From Lampris incognitus (lineage: Eukaryota; Chordata; Actinopteri; Lampriformes; Lampridae), in contig NC_079215.1 in the NCBI RefSeq assembly GCF_029633865.1, positions 48,911,343-48,975,342 on the forward strand: 64,000 nucleotides of DNA, in the 5' to 3' direction. The notes under the pieces are model-generated. The model saw nothing but the letters and a program-made list of their open reading frames with translations. It was not told the origin of the DNA and made no database searches. Both the position numbers and the translations under genes were made by a program. This document shows, piece after piece, positions 1 through 20,184 of the stretch; positions within the stretch are counted from its first letter, which is position 1, and each line of letters begins with the position of its first letter.

Positions 1-180
1 GGGGAGAAAAAGGAGGAAACCCCCCCCCCCAAAAAATAAGAATCGCGATGGTTTAAAGATCCTGGCCCCGCTGAGACCGAAGCGTGATTCGAGAATCAGA
101 GAGGAGACTGTGTGTCAGGCTATATTCCGAGGTTATGTCTAATCATTGTTTCTGCTAAATTCTGCCGCCTGTTCATTTAG

Positions 181-8392
<8,212 letters not shown>

Positions 8393-8586
8393 CATGATTG
8401 ACAAAACGACAACGAAATGACCCAATTTCCTGTTTGATAATCCTTATGAAGTTTGGGAGAGGAAATGACGTCTTGCTCCGTGTTGCACGACTCCTGACGC
8501 AACGGAAGAAGAAGCCCCGTTCACTGTCAACACGGAGGTTCTGTTTTGCAGTAGAATCCGTCTTTGTTGCGGTTCTGTGTCGACTC

Positions 8587-8592
8587 AATAAA
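8587..8592 (+). promoter_or_regulatory. AATAAA polyadenylation signal for the Ig receptor gene
   Basis: Canonical AATAAA about 195 nt after the proposed stop codon and followed by T-rich sequence. This fits a short 3' UTR. Confidence 0.45.
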
Positions 8593-8609
8593 TTGTTTTG
8601 CATATGACC

Positions 8610-9237
8610 ATAGAAAGATCATTCCTTCATGCGAGTGGCCTCTATTTTGAAGAGGGAACAATCCGATACTCTCGTTATCGGAGCGGGCTTGCATGGGGTT
8701 TTGAATATGCTCTCATACTATGGTCAGCCCTCTATTACATAATTCCTCCTGCCTCTCAGATATGGACCGGAACACACGTGCTGGGTGAGCCCTGCTGGGG
8801 GTAGAACAAACGCTTTGAGGCAACGCATACTGTCAGCAGGACCATTTCGTCGTGCGCTTTCGGCAACCGGCCTGGAGAGGGCGCTCGTTAGACATGGTAA
8901 AACAGCCGCGGCGCAGCGCAGGAGGGCGGATAAGGATACTGCTTATCAGATTTTGAGCTGATTCATAACGCGGTGCACAAATACAAATACTGCATTCCTG
9001 AACTCTAGTACGGCAAGGGGGGTCCTGGGAGGTCACGCAGGTAAGCTGGGCAGAGGCGGCCAGAGGGGGCGTACCCCTTCCGTGGAGGCACAGACAGACA
9101 GGCGTGTGTCATACCTGGGGGTACTCTTGGTTTTGCCCCAGTACACGAGTCAGATGTGTTTATTTTCAGACAGCGTGACAGCAAACGGATGTGGTTAAGA
9201 CTTGTCAGCAATGTGTGAGACGGAGTCAGAGAGTTAA
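8610..9237. other. Intergenic, nothing recognised
   Basis: No exon, repeat or RNA signal that I can support after the Ig gene 3' end. Confidence 0.5.
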
Positions 9238-9313
9238 ATCTATCTATCTATCGATCCATCCATCCATCCGTCCATCCAGATAGATAGATAGATGGATCGA
9301 TGGATAGATAGAT
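9238..9313. repeat. Inverted tetranucleotide repeat (CTAT/CCAT against GATG/GATA)
   Basis: A left arm (9238-9260) and a right arm (9291-9313) are reverse complements with one mismatch over 23 bp, separated by 30 nt of CCAT/GATA repeats. Confidence 0.85.
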
Positions 9314-10189
9314 ACAGATATAAATGTACCATCTCTCTCTCTCTCTTCCCCACACTGGAACATGTGTTGTTTGTTTACCTGTAAGAAGTACAAGGGCCTC
9401 CTTAACTACCCCCACCTACGTGGGCGTATAAACAGATAGCAATAAATGTCAGCTCTCCTTACTGACAATACTCACCTGTCTGACCATCCAGGGGAGAAGC
9501 GATAAGGAGCCCGGGAGATAAGAATTCCCTATCGTAACGAACCGGACGACATCTTATTATGCTTCCACGCCACCTCGGCGGCTAAAGTTCACTCCCCCTG
9601 TGTGCGCGTGCGTGCACACGCATGAGTTTGTGTAGGCATGCATAAGTGAATGATGATTCATCTTGAACGCTCCATCCAATCAGATGAAATGTGCCCTGCT
9701 GATAATCAGGGGGGGGGAAATGTTGCCCTTTTAATCTCATTCCAGGCCGTATTACCAAAGTACTCTGCTATGGGCAACCATGGGTATGCGGAGGCCGGAT
9801 ATGGGATGGCCCTTCAACATTAATCTGTGACTAGATTTAAGCAGCACACCAGCAGAGTGATATCGCTTCATCCGATGCGGCGGACGCTCCGTACATACTG
9901 AGTAAACTGAATTGATGTTGCAGGTGTAATCGAACCGAGGAAATCAGTTGGGTACAATTGTTACGGCTATGCCTGATTATATTTGTGGCTTGTAAAAAAA
10001 AAATCTATAATCACACACACATAATAGAGTTAAGCAAATATTTGGAAAGGCTCTTGCACTTTCAAAGGTTTTTACCTTCCGGGGAGACCTCAGAGCAATA
10101 CCAGCCAGACGGCCTTGCATTATGATTTATGCCCGGTTGGACGAGGGCAGAAGGCCAAAATGAGTGAGTATATAAACAATATATAAATA

Positions 10190-10190
<1 letters not shown>
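9314..10190. other. Intergenic, nothing recognised
   Basis: Mixed-composition DNA with short G and A homopolymers. No coding or repeat family recognised. Confidence 0.5.
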
Positions 10191-10250
<60 letters not shown>

Positions 10251-10540
10251 ATATATATAATATATAAATAGTAGTATATCCATCCATCCATCCATTATCC
10301 AAGTCACTTATCTGAAGCTGGAGCATATATAGTATATATATAGTATATATAGTATATATATAGTATATATATATAGTATATACTATATATATATTATATA
10401 CATACATACTATATATATACACATACTATATATATATATATATATATATATACTATATATACATACTATATATACATACTATATATATATATAGTATATA
10501 GTATATAGTATATAGTATATAGTATATAAATAGTAGTATA
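10191..10540. repeat. CA / TA-rich complex microsatellite
   Basis: (CA)n, then (TA)n, then a long degenerate array of TATATAGTATA units. A short SINE family A 3' fragment (CATCCATCCATTATCC) is embedded at about 10278-10326. Confidence 0.9.
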
Positions 10541-10542
10541 TA

Positions 10543-10672
10543 TCCATCCATCCATTATCCAAAATGCTTATCCTGCTGTCAGGGTCATAGGGATGGCTGG
10601 AGCCTATCCCACCAGTCACCGGGCAGCAGGCAGGGAGACACCCTGGACAGGCCGCCAGGCCATCACAGGGCC
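10543..10672 (-). mobile_element. 5'-truncated SINE family A fragment
   Basis: Only the 3' part is present, reverse-oriented, from CCATCCATCCATTATCC to GGCCATCACAGGGCC. It lies inside the TA-rich array, which resumes as TATAGTATATAAATAG units on its right side. Confidence 0.75.
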
Positions 10673-10744
10673 AACATAAACATATAGTATATAAATAGTA
10701 GTATATATAGTATATACAGTATATAAATAGTAATATATAAACTA

Positions 10745-11440
10745 CACGTTGAGAGCATCAGGTATGACACTGGTCCCCACAATAAGAGCCAGCCAAGATC
10801 TGATCTGGCAGAATAAAACACAGACGCCATAGAGAGAGACACGTGTGTACCCGGCTAATGATGTCTGGCTGGGCATGTCTGCAGCATCATCATGTCAATA
10901 ACGCACATTTAAGGACGTGCTTCATGCTCTCTCAGAGTATTCATTGTTCTCTAACAAACGAACCGATAATGAAGGAGCCCGTTCCTGCAGAGAACACGGG
11001 AGAAGGTGTTATCCATGCATCCAAGCAGCGCTTCCTGCAAGATATCTGGCACGCATTTGTGTTAATTTGCTTTGGTTCGGGTAAACCACTCTATATCTTT
11101 TCTTATTTTTTTTTAACATCAAAAGCACAGAATGCAACCACACCTACATAGCGACGTCGTGAGTGTGGAATATCTCCGAGCTCACCCCTCTATTACTGTA
11201 GGGTGACTATAAATTCACAAAGACACGCGCAATTATACCAGCATGCAACACAGACGACTGTTCTCGTTTCAGCGTCCCTGATGCAGCGGAGCTCAGAGCA
11301 GTGCAGCCGGGGACTGCATGGTAATGACATGTTTTGCATGGCTTCCCCGAATTTAGACTGAACAATTAGCCGCCTTTCACAGTCAGCGCCGCTGGAGCGC
11401 AATTGTTTCAAGAGGGCTTTTCGGCATCTTGGGTTACATT
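10745..11440. other. Intergenic, nothing recognised
   Basis: No supported feature. Confidence 0.5.
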
Positions 11441-11442
<2 letters not shown>

Positions 11443-11513
<71 letters not shown>

Positions 11514-11552
11514 ATTCTGAGGAAGTGCACCAACACAAAATCACATACGCAT

Positions 11553-11584
<32 letters not shown>

Positions 11585-11588
11585 ACAC
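11443..11588. repeat. Two CA microsatellites
   Basis: (CA)n at 11443-11512 and 11552-11588, separated by 39 nt. Long apparent open frames here are repeat translations. Confidence 0.95.
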
Positions 11589-11599
11589 GTATGCTCACA

Positions 11600-12468
11600 T
11601 GCACACACATTCACATCGAGATGTAAAGTATATATAGTATATAAGGTGCTCCAGTGATATGACAAATAATGCATGAGGCCAAGTACACTTGCATCTCTGC
11701 ACACATGCACAGATTATGCACCTCAGGGTACGCACAGACACGCGCATGCACACACACACGCCGACACATACAAATACCTCCACTCAATTCCCCCCCTTCT
11801 CTTCTTGACAAAGAGCCATTACAAGAGCAGCAGCTAATCCTATAAATGCTGAGTCCCTCACACAAAGCCGCCTCGGGGATAGTTTGGGAAAGTACTTATA
11901 ATGAAATCTCATGGAAATTAGTTCGAAGCCAGGAAGTGAAATAGACCGGTGCAACGGTTAAAGGTTAACACACCATTTAAAAAAAATAATTCTGATTTTC
12001 ACACATGGTTGAGGGTTTGACAACTTGGGGCCATCAATACTTGCAGAGTCTTTGGGTTCGAGGAGTTGTGTCGGGGTCACCACGTTTGAGAGCGTGCACA
12101 TCGCATCTAATAATCAATATTTGATCGGGATTCTCCTCTTAGGTTATGAGAGGCTTTGAAAAGGTCCCCATGCTGTGCCAAGGTCTTATGTTAGCATTGC
12201 TGTAGTTCAGCTTGGTTTTTATAACTCGGGTGCTATATAATTTGCTTTAAACCAACACGTCAGTGATAGTACACCATTAAAAGTCCACCATGCTTCCAGT
12301 AGCACAGCAGTCTTTTGAGGAATAAAGCCTATTAATAATTTTCGGCACTTAAGTTGCCATGACAGCACACTGGGCAGACCATAATAACGGTGTCACTGGG
12401 CTGCGTCCAGTCAGAGGGAGATAATGAATTATTCACAAGAGATTGGGGGCTCACTAAAGCATGGACTA

Positions 12469-12470
<2 letters not shown>
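11600..12470. other. Intergenic, nothing recognised
   Basis: No supported feature. Confidence 0.5.
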
Positions 12471-12472
<2 letters not shown>

Positions 12473-12565
<93 letters not shown>

Positions 12566-12646
12566 AACATTTATGCAAACAAATGTTCGCACGCACACAC
12601 ACCCTAAAGCCCAAATACATGTATAGCAATGCAAACGCAATTCTAG

Positions 12647-12730
<84 letters not shown>
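12473..12730. repeat. CA/TA and TC microsatellites
   Basis: (CA)n(TA)n at 12473-12565, then (TC)n of about 40 units at 12650-12730. Confidence 0.95.
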
Positions 12731-12732
<2 letters not shown>

Positions 12733-13152
12733 GCAAGTGACAAACCACCTCTTCACACCAAACACTTCATTCCTATTGACCAGCATCGTGCAACGTGGTC
12801 TCCATGGAGACCAATATGGCCTCCGTTTGTGTGACAAACCCACATGAAAAGACAAGGTGCAAGTCACGTGACGGCTGGGAAGTCAGCGCGGCGTTTTATA
12901 TCTTCCACGTGAATTAGTTTCACTCCGCGCCCCGGCCGGGACAAACGCTATGACGTCACCTCGGCAGCTGCGCTAGCTGTAGACTTTTAGTTTCGGTTAG
13001 GGATACTAGATGTTATATGAAGACTCGTGACGAAACACCAGCCCCCAGAATCTGACATTTTATCTTTATGAGACTTAAACCGTAAAGGACATTAAATATA
13101 AGGGATGATACTGAACGGTGCATCGAGAGTTTTATATGAAAATAACACATTC

Positions 13153-13570
13153 GGGGCGTCCGGGTGGCGTAGCGGTCTATTCCGTTGCCTACCAACTCAG
13201 GGATCGCCTGTTCAAATCCCCGTGTTGCCTCCGGCTTGGTCGGGCGTCCCTACAGACACAATTGGCCGTGTCTGCGGGTGGGAAGCCGGATGTGGGTATG
13301 GGTCCTGGTCGCTGCACTAGCGCCTCCTCTGGTCGGTCGGTCAGGGCGCCTGTTCGCGGGAGGGGGATAGCGTGATCCTCCCACGCGCCACGTCCCCCTG
13401 GCGAAACTGTCAGGTGAAAAGAAGCGGCTGGCGACTCCGCATGTATCGGAGGAGGCATGCGGTAGTCTACAGCCCTCCCCGGATCGGCAGAGGGGGCAGA
13501 GCAGCAACCGGGACGGCTCGGAAGGGTGGGGTAATTGGACAAATACAATTGGGGAGAAAAAGGTGGGAAA
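13153..13570 (+). mobile_element. tRNA-derived SINE, family B
   Basis: The head is GGGCGTCCGGGTGGCGTAGC with an A box (TGGCGTAGCGG) and a B box (GTTCAAATCC). The body includes GACACAATTGGCCGTGTCTG and TGTATCGGAGGAGGCATG, and the tail is ATTGGGGAGAAAAAGG. Six further copies lie in this window. Possible degenerate duplications (AAAATAACACATT / AAAATGACATATT) flank it. Confidence 0.85.
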
Positions 13571-13715
13571 AGAAAAAAAAGAAAATGACATATTTACCAT
13601 TTGATGAATGAGACTGTCACAAACAGCTATTCTCTTGAGCATTTGTGGGACACATTTTGTTGGGACTTTGTCTGAAATTAAAGATAGGCTAGGTTTGGAC
13701 TTTTGGACAGATCGC

Positions 13716-13721
13716 TTTATT
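13716..13721 (-). promoter_or_regulatory. AATAAA polyadenylation signal, candidate for misp3
   Basis: GCAATAAAGCG on the minus strand, about 935 nt downstream of the misp3 stop codon. The intervening DNA is free of SINEs, which fits a 3' UTR. Confidence 0.4.
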
Positions 13722-14655
13722 GCACTACATCCATGCATTAATCATCAACAAAAGAGGCATTTAGGTCATACTGTCAGTCTGTATGTCCTGTCCTGTAACA
13801 AGGGGATGATATCAAGCTAACATATCTGCAATCAGGGCAGGGTTTGAATTGTGCGTTCTTCCTCACGTAGAATCAACACCGTTTTCAGTTTTAATCACAA
13901 TGCCTTTTAGACAGACATTTTTATAATTCTGCAAAAAAAAAAAAAACAGAAGATAAGTTCAATGGAAAAACAGAAACAGAAAGTGGAAAGTTGCTAAAAT
14001 GGGCCAGATGTACCAGCATATAAAATTACTGCTGCAACTTCAGCTTATCAAAAGACACAACGTCTCTTTAGTCATACTTTAAATTTTCATCACTAGACAC
14101 AAAATGAAACTCAATTCAACTCCGCCACCAAATAATAAATCACACTCTTGTCTTTCTTAAAAAAAAAATCTAAAACCGAGGAGGTTCAATAAGGTTCCCT
14201 AAATCAAACATTTCTACTTGTTTTAAGTGCAGTATAACTATAATCTCACGATGCACGTTCTCTGATTCATTAACCCTGGGGTTTTCCAGCTAGGTCAGCA
14301 GTACTTTCCACCTCCTCTCCAAACCTCCAGCATGGCGGAGTGCTTTGCCACTTCCAGCCAACAGACGTCCATGAGGTGTTCTCCTCAGAGCACCATCGTC
14401 TGCTCCTTCTCTGGGGAGGCCTTCGGGCTTTTCAGCTCTCCGCCAGCCTGTCCCCTCATTTGCAAGCCATTCTTTGTGTTATTCCCTCAATGCCTTTTCT
14501 CTCCCTTACTCTGTGTTCTTCTCTTTGTCCTCCCATCAGAGTCCTCCCCTGCTACATTACCCAGCCTGGACGTTGTCCTCCTCATTGCGTTCACAGTCTC
14601 TCAGTCTGAAGTTAACTTTTCCTCCCACCTTCATTTCAGCTATCCTCTCTGTTCC

Positions 14656-14748
14656 TTAGTCCTCCTCCCCATTCCCGTTGACCAGTCCTGACTCCCAGCG
14701 CTGCAGCAGAGCGGTCCTCCTCCTGGGGGTCCGCGGAGACAAGACGGC
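14656..14748 (-). CDS. misp3: misp3 terminal exon
   Basis: The acceptor is CCTTCTATCCAG. The phase-0 frame reads AVLSPRTPRRRTALLQRWES and ends GNGEED followed by TAA. The S-P-R-x-P-x-x-x-x-x-L-L-x-x-W-E pattern is the conserved C-terminus of AKAP2/MISP-type proteins. Confidence 0.8.
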   Translation of the reverse strand, partial: AVLSPRTPRRRTALLQRWESGLVNGNGEED

Positions 14749-15506
14749 CTGGATAGAAGGAGACAGGACAGGAGCGATGATCAGAATCATCTTTATTGGC
14801 CATGTAGGTTTGCGCAAACATGGAATTTGACTCTGGTTTTGTGGTCCCGTGCAGGTGAAAGGAGGATGAAAGGAGGAGCAGATGTCAGGAGAGATATGGG
14901 GGAGAGAGTGGGAGAAACACGGTGGGGGAGGCATCAAATATGAAATAGAGGAGGTAAATTAAGGAACGGGGCAACAAACAGAGGTGCAAAAAAGAGAGAA
15001 ACAGATGTCTGTCTTCCCAACGGTCATCTCCTGGACCAACGTCTTTCGCTCAGTCGTTCAAAGGGTGGTGAGTGCATCTGTGATCTGAAGCCATGTTCAG
15101 TATAAGTAAGTCAAGAGCTGAGGCTATCTCTCTGGCAGACCTTCATCTTGCTTCTATTTTTTTGTGTTATCTGTTATCAGCAACTACGTCTGTGGAGAGA
15201 GGAGATAACCAACTAGGCAAAGATGGGAGCGAGAGAGAGGGGGAGAGAGAGAGAGAGACTAAGAAGGATCAGAGCGAAACATCGCTAATGCCAATTCCAC
15301 ACTGCAGTGTGCAGCTAAGGCCCAGCGTAGCACAACATGCCAACGCCAAACTGATCCACAGCGCTTAAGCTTAACATAGCTGTGTATGCTAATCGGAGAC
15401 ACAACCGTTTCAAAGAGATACAAGACCCCCGAGGCAGACAGCCTCCAGGGTCCGGCAGCCCAGGACTGTCTATGAACCCCTCTTTCTCTTCTGTGTTGTG
15501 TACAAT

Positions 15507-15591
<85 letters not shown>

Positions 15592-18500
15592 CATATCGGC
15601 AAATATAATCTCCATACTGTAAATACAGTACTTAATCAGATGTTCTTGGGCAATATAAAAAAAGGAAATGTTTCGCCTGCATGATAGCTGATAGCATCGC
15701 GCCTCCCCCTTTTGCAATCCATTACAGTTCTAGATAGCATCCCTGGTTTTTTAAGTATTTAAGGAGTGTTTTTTATTTTTTGGAGGAGAGGGGGGCAGCT
15801 TAAACCTTAAAGGCAGCATGCAACCCCCCCCTTTTTTTTCTTCCCAATTGTATTTGGCCAATCAGCCCACTCTTCCGAGCCGTCCCGGTCGCTGCTCCAC
15901 CTCCTCTGCCGATCCGGGGAGGGCTGCAGACTACCACATGCCTCCTCCGATACATGCGGAGTCGCCAGCCGCTTCTCTTCACCTGACAGTGAAGAGTTTC
16001 ACCAGGGGGATGTAGCGCTGCCAAACAGGCGCCCCAACCGACCAGAGGAGGAGTTAGTGCTGCCACCAGGACACACACCCACATCTGGCTTCCCACCCGC
16101 AGACACGGACAACTGTGTCTGTAGGAACGCCTGACCAAGCCGGAGGTAACACGGGGATTCGAACTGGCGATCCTCATGTTGGTAGGCAACGGAATAGACT
16201 GCTACGCTACCGGGACGCAACGTGCAGCTTGTATCGTCACACGACCCCCAGCTCAGGTCCCTCAGTTAAAGACCCTGTGTGATCGTGGCCCATGCCTTGT
16301 CTCGGTAGTGTTCTCCAGAGACTCTGAGAGGGGATGTGATTTGTCTAGATTTTCATGTCCCAATCCAAGTCTACCAATTACAATGGGGTACAAAAAAAGG
16401 GGGGGGGTTGATAAGATGTGAAAATTACTAACCAGAAATCCATAACCCTTCTCTATGTTATGACAAAATAATCTTAAAACGAATGGAAAGTGTTATGAAC
16501 AGTGTGCGGTCCTGGATAAATGTCATGACCACAAATAGACCGGCAATACTGGTTTACCTCTGATCGGTTCGCGTGCTCTTCCTCTGCCTGGGCTGGGGGC
16601 CAGCAGCCCAACTTGCCAAGAGACTGGGGAGCTGGAAGACAAAACAAAAAAAAAAAAGATGTGTGCATTGGGTTAATTCCCCTGTGATCTACATCCTTCT
16701 CTCTGTTGTCTTGGCTATGGAGAAATAAAGCACGATGACTAAACCAAAAAAGTAAACAACGATGGAAACAAACCAGCAGAAGATTAGACTAGTCAGATAA
16801 ACTGATCGGACAGAAAGCAAAATTGCAAATCGTTGGAGCAAAACAAAACTAGATGTCATCGACGAAAAAGGAAAGAAAGAAGAAGAAATAGGTTACGCAA
16901 CCCATTATCTACAGCCCATTGTTCCACGTTCATTTCCCAGCAGGGAGCATGACAGGTTGACAGGTCCTGGCACACCCTGGTAATAGTTCAGTTGTCCAAG
17001 TCTCTCTGACTGGCACTGGCACAACACTCATGCACCCCCACCCCAACAGACACACACACTGTGACTAAGGGCTTTTTTCCCCCTCATTGCTACTTTTGGC
17101 AGTTGATTCGACAAGCCGGAGGCCATATTTATTTCTGAGTTACTGCATTGTATTTCTGTGTTAGCTAGCAAGCTAAAGTCTAGGGAGAGAAGTCATTGCT
17201 GCTGACGGCTAACACTTTTTACAACAGCTGATTTCAGTAGTACCACTGTTTTGGGCCTATTGAGCCTATTTCAGGGTTTTTACATCATCTTACACACACA
17301 CAGGTATACGAATACGGTACACATGAAGATACACATGACTCACAGACACACACACATACTATATGTATGCGTCTGGTATATGAGTAAATGTGAGTGTATA
17401 TATGTAACCACCACCAATGATGCACTAACCTGTGGGGTGTCCGGCTCCCTCCATGGACAGCGAGGCCGGTAGGTCAGGAGTTTTCAATCTGTTTAGTGGG
17501 GAAGGTATCGGAGAGCTCGGTCTCTCTGTGCTGACCCGCCTCCCCTCCTCGCCGCCACCTTCTCCCCCACCTCCTCCTTCTCCTTCTCCCCATCCCCCTT
17601 CTACGACCCCTTTTGCCCCATACATGCTGTTCCTTTGCTTGCGAAGCTCCCTCTCCCTCTCTTGAGCCTCCCGGATATCCTGCTCCACTTTGACCACAGC
17701 TGTGGAGGAGCGCAGCTTGAAGAAAGGGTTCTCTTTGGGAAACCCCTCCTCCTCCTCCTCCTCCTCCTCCTCTCTCTGTACTTCTTCTACTTCCACCATC
17801 ACCACCTCCTCTTCCACTCTCCTCACACTTCTGTGGTGTTCTCTTCTGCTGGCGGGGGAGGTGGGAACATTTCCGGCGTCGACCACAGTGAAGGCCTCCA
17901 TCTGTTTTAAAGAGTGTGAGCTGTGGATGGGTTGCTGATGTCTGGAGGTGTCCAGGATTTGGGCTGGATGACCGAGATGATTCTCAAGGATGGTTATCTG
18001 GCATCCCGTCCCTTCAGACAGGCTTGGTCCTCTGGGAGTGTTAGATATAAAACCTACATCCCTGTCCGACTCAGGCACGGGACTCTGTGTATGACACTGC
18101 AGGTCTGTGCTCCGTCTGCTCCCCACAAATGAGCCTCCTACGCTGGATGGTAACGACGATCCATCCTCCTGTTTTTCCAGGGTGGGGAGATCATTAGCCG
18201 AGGCCCAGGGTGAGACTTTACCCCCACTGGGGAGTGTTGAAGACTTGCCCTTGGGCTCCTGGAATGCCTCAAAAAGCTGTTTCCTCTCCTTGAGCTGACG
18301 GACTGTGCCTTTGTCATAGCAGCCAGGGACCTTTCCAAGTTTGACCAGAGCCTGTTCTCTCTGGGCCTCGGCATCGATCTCCCACTGCATCTTTTTCCCA
18401 GCAAACTGTCTTTCTTTCCCTTGGCCTCTCTCAGGCAGCCCCTGGGGGAGTATAGATTTCCTTAAAGAGATCTTGATGTACTCCGGGGTGGTGGGTGGAG

Positions 18501-20184
18501 TCTGGAGCCCCCTGGACCTTCGCAGGCTGTACTCGCGTTCAACGGCTCGTCGGATTTCCCTTTCAATGGGGGTCTCCTTGGCCGGAGGAGTATCGGTGTC
18601 TGCACTCCCCTCCAAAGTGCTGCATGGAGAAAAGTCTGCGGATAGCCCGCTGTCACTCTGGCTGTCATCAAATGAGTTGCTGTCCATCCTGGAAAATCTG
18701 TCGTGTCTAGAAGCAGATACAGAGCTAGATTTTTCCATTGTCCTCTGCTGGTTTTTGAAATATTCTATCACTCCTCCTGTATGTTTTTCTTTCACTGCCT
18801 TGCCTGTATCAAGTCTTCTCTCCCTGTGTCCTTTCTCTTCATCTGGCTGCCTGCTTTCTCCCTCGCTCTTTTTCCCCGCCCCACTGTTCCTTTCTCTCAC
18901 AAGTGGAACACAACCACTGCCTTGAGGACCTGCTGCGCTCTGATTGGCTGTCTCCATGGAAATGGTTGACAAAGGTGGAGGCACCTGGCTGAGCACCTGT
19001 TGTGCCTTTTCCTGATTCTCTCCCCCGAGGGTATATTCAAACTGGCCCCTGAGCTGTTGCACCCCCTGCTGTTGGTATGAAGTAACGGCAGGCTGGGTTG
19101 ACTCTGGGTCTCTGTCACTGCATGCTGAGGAGACTCCAGAGGCAGAAAGCTGCAGAGGCTGCTGATCGGTGCCATCTAAACTGCTGCAGTCCAGTTTTCC
19201 AGTATGCTGCCAAGTGGAAAATATGTTCTCGTGCTTAAAATCCACATTCACCTCCTCTTTCACCTCCTCCTCCTCCCCTTCATCAGCAAATGGAGGGGAA
19301 TGGATGCTAAATATGTCATCCGAGTTCACTTTGCCTGAGGATGGATGGATTGCAGGTGGATTCATTTCAGCAGCATCCCCTGATGAATTGTGTCCGCATC
19401 CACCGCTGTCCAAACTGTGTGGTAATGATGCTATCTGTGCTTCCTGTGTTGTCTTCCCAGCTATTTGCACACGATCACCTGTTGTCTCATCGTCTGTCGA
19501 CTCAAAAGCTCTGCTATCCGGCTCAGAGAGGTGGGGTGACAGTGGCCATTCCTGACTAATCTGGGTATCGAAAGATATAATGTCTTCCACTGGGTCTGAT
19601 ATGACTTCCAAGTCACTGATACACTCTGCAACCTCGCTCTCCTGGCTGGAAAAGCCCTCTGTCTCAGCCGCTTCCTCTGTCTGCGAGGCATCAACAGGGG
19701 GAGTGGGTTGGAAGATATCCTCAACTAGATTTAGAGACCCTTCAGATTCTTTACGAGGGGGTAATCTGTCTGGCTGCCTTTTTGGAGCCCGTTCTAATTC
19801 TGATCCCATCTCCTGTGTTTGCCAGGGGCGATCCTGACTCATACTGACGGGTTCCTCATATTCCATTTTGGGAGCATCAGCGGTTTTTCTAATTGTCGAG
19901 AGTTCAAGGTTCTCCTGCACAGTTTCTTCTAGAAGGATATCAATGTCTTCTTCAGGTTCTGCCCTGGGGGCCTCTTTACTTGCGAGAGAGAGCTTATGGT
20001 CTCTGGCAGTGTCCGACTCACCCTCTGTCCACGGTTCACTGACCCAGTCATCCAGTGAGTCTGCAGAAGCCTGCCTCTGGCAGGGCCCGGGCTCCATCAT
20101 CACTAGGAGATGAGATTGTTTTGTCTCTGCTAACCTGGAATAGCTCAGGTCAGTCTTCCCCTTCTTGCCAGTGAGAGCAGAGGG
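14656..20184 (-). CDS. misp3: MISP/AKAP2-family protein, best matched to MISP3 (5' end not found)
   Basis: Three exons, 20184-17430, 16631-16558 and 14748-14656, join phase 0/1, 1/0 and 0 to give 973 residues plus a stop. Family marks in order: an acidic N-terminal half with a possible amphipathic helix (DIDILLEETVQENLEL, residues 80-95 of the visible part); the core motif ETPIEREIRRAVEREYSLRR; YIKISLRKS; NPFFKLRSS next to VEQDIREAQERERELRKQR; and the C-terminus SPRTPRRRTALLQRWESG. ETPIEREIR followed by SLRRSRGL is, to my knowledge, how human MISP3 begins, and NPFFKLR is typical of AKAP2. MISP relatives bind actin and help position the spindle; AKAP2 anchors protein kinase A. Which role applies here is unknown. 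A palm3-like gene lies upstream on the same strand, as PALM3 lies beside MISP3 in human. The protein is far longer than human MISP3, so an AKAP2 or MISP identity remains possible. Confidence 0.7.
14770..14845. repeat. Dispersed fish repeat (retroelement tail type)
   Basis: AATCATCTTTATTGGCCATG and GGAATTTGACTCTGGTTTT match a motif I know as very common in teleost genomes. It begins about 20 nt from the acceptor of the misp3 terminal exon. Confidence 0.5.
15229..15260. repeat. GA-rich simple repeat
   Basis: Interrupted GAGA run in the last misp3 intron. Confidence 0.8.
15509..15588. repeat. CA microsatellite
   Basis: About 40 CA units in the last misp3 intron. Confidence 0.95.
15822..16216 (-). 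mobile_element. SINE family B
   Basis: Reverse-oriented, nearly full-length copy running from the AATTGTATTTGGCCAAT tail to the head with GTAGCGTAGCAGTCTATTCC, inside the last misp3 intron. Confidence 0.85.
16558..16631 (-). CDS. misp3: misp3 penultimate exon
   Basis: The acceptor is GTCTTCCAG and the donor GAG|GTAAAC. The exon is 74 nt, entered in phase 1 and left in phase 0. It encodes APQSLGKLGCWPPAQAEEEH and ends NRSE. Confidence 0.75.
16650..17425. other. misp3 intron, nothing recognised
   Basis: Intron between the large and penultimate misp3 exons. Only short CA-rich stretches near 17290 and 17345 are seen. Confidence 0.6.
17430..20184 (-). CDS. misp3: misp3 large exon
   Basis: The acceptor reads CCCCTCTGCAG and the exon opens in phase 0 with PSALTGKKGK. 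The donor is CACAG|GTTAGT in phase 1. It is 2755 nt without a stop. Low-complexity stretches include a glutamate run near 17750-17775 and a Gly/Glu run near 17545-17590. The Met pair at residues 29-30 could be an internal start, but the frame stays open up to the acceptor, so an upstream exon is likely. Confidence 0.85.

Noticed and set aside
9238-9313. CRISPR-like short repeats
   Set aside because: Simple tetranucleotide repeats without unique spacers in eukaryotic DNA.
12332-12834. Long open frames over CA/TA and TC repeats on both strands
   Set aside because: They encode only THTHTH, VCVCVC, SLSLSL or EREREr-type runs that follow the microsatellite and have no start context or family.
13105-13738. 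Open frames of up to 162 residues on both strands
   Set aside because: They lie in the family B SINE and recur in other SINE copies in the window, so they are repeat translations.
14332-14691. 119-residue plus-strand frame with hydrophobic stretches
   Set aside because: It overlaps the misp3 terminal exon and 3' UTR on the other strand, and the hydrophobic look comes from antisense of Lys/Arg/Glu codons.
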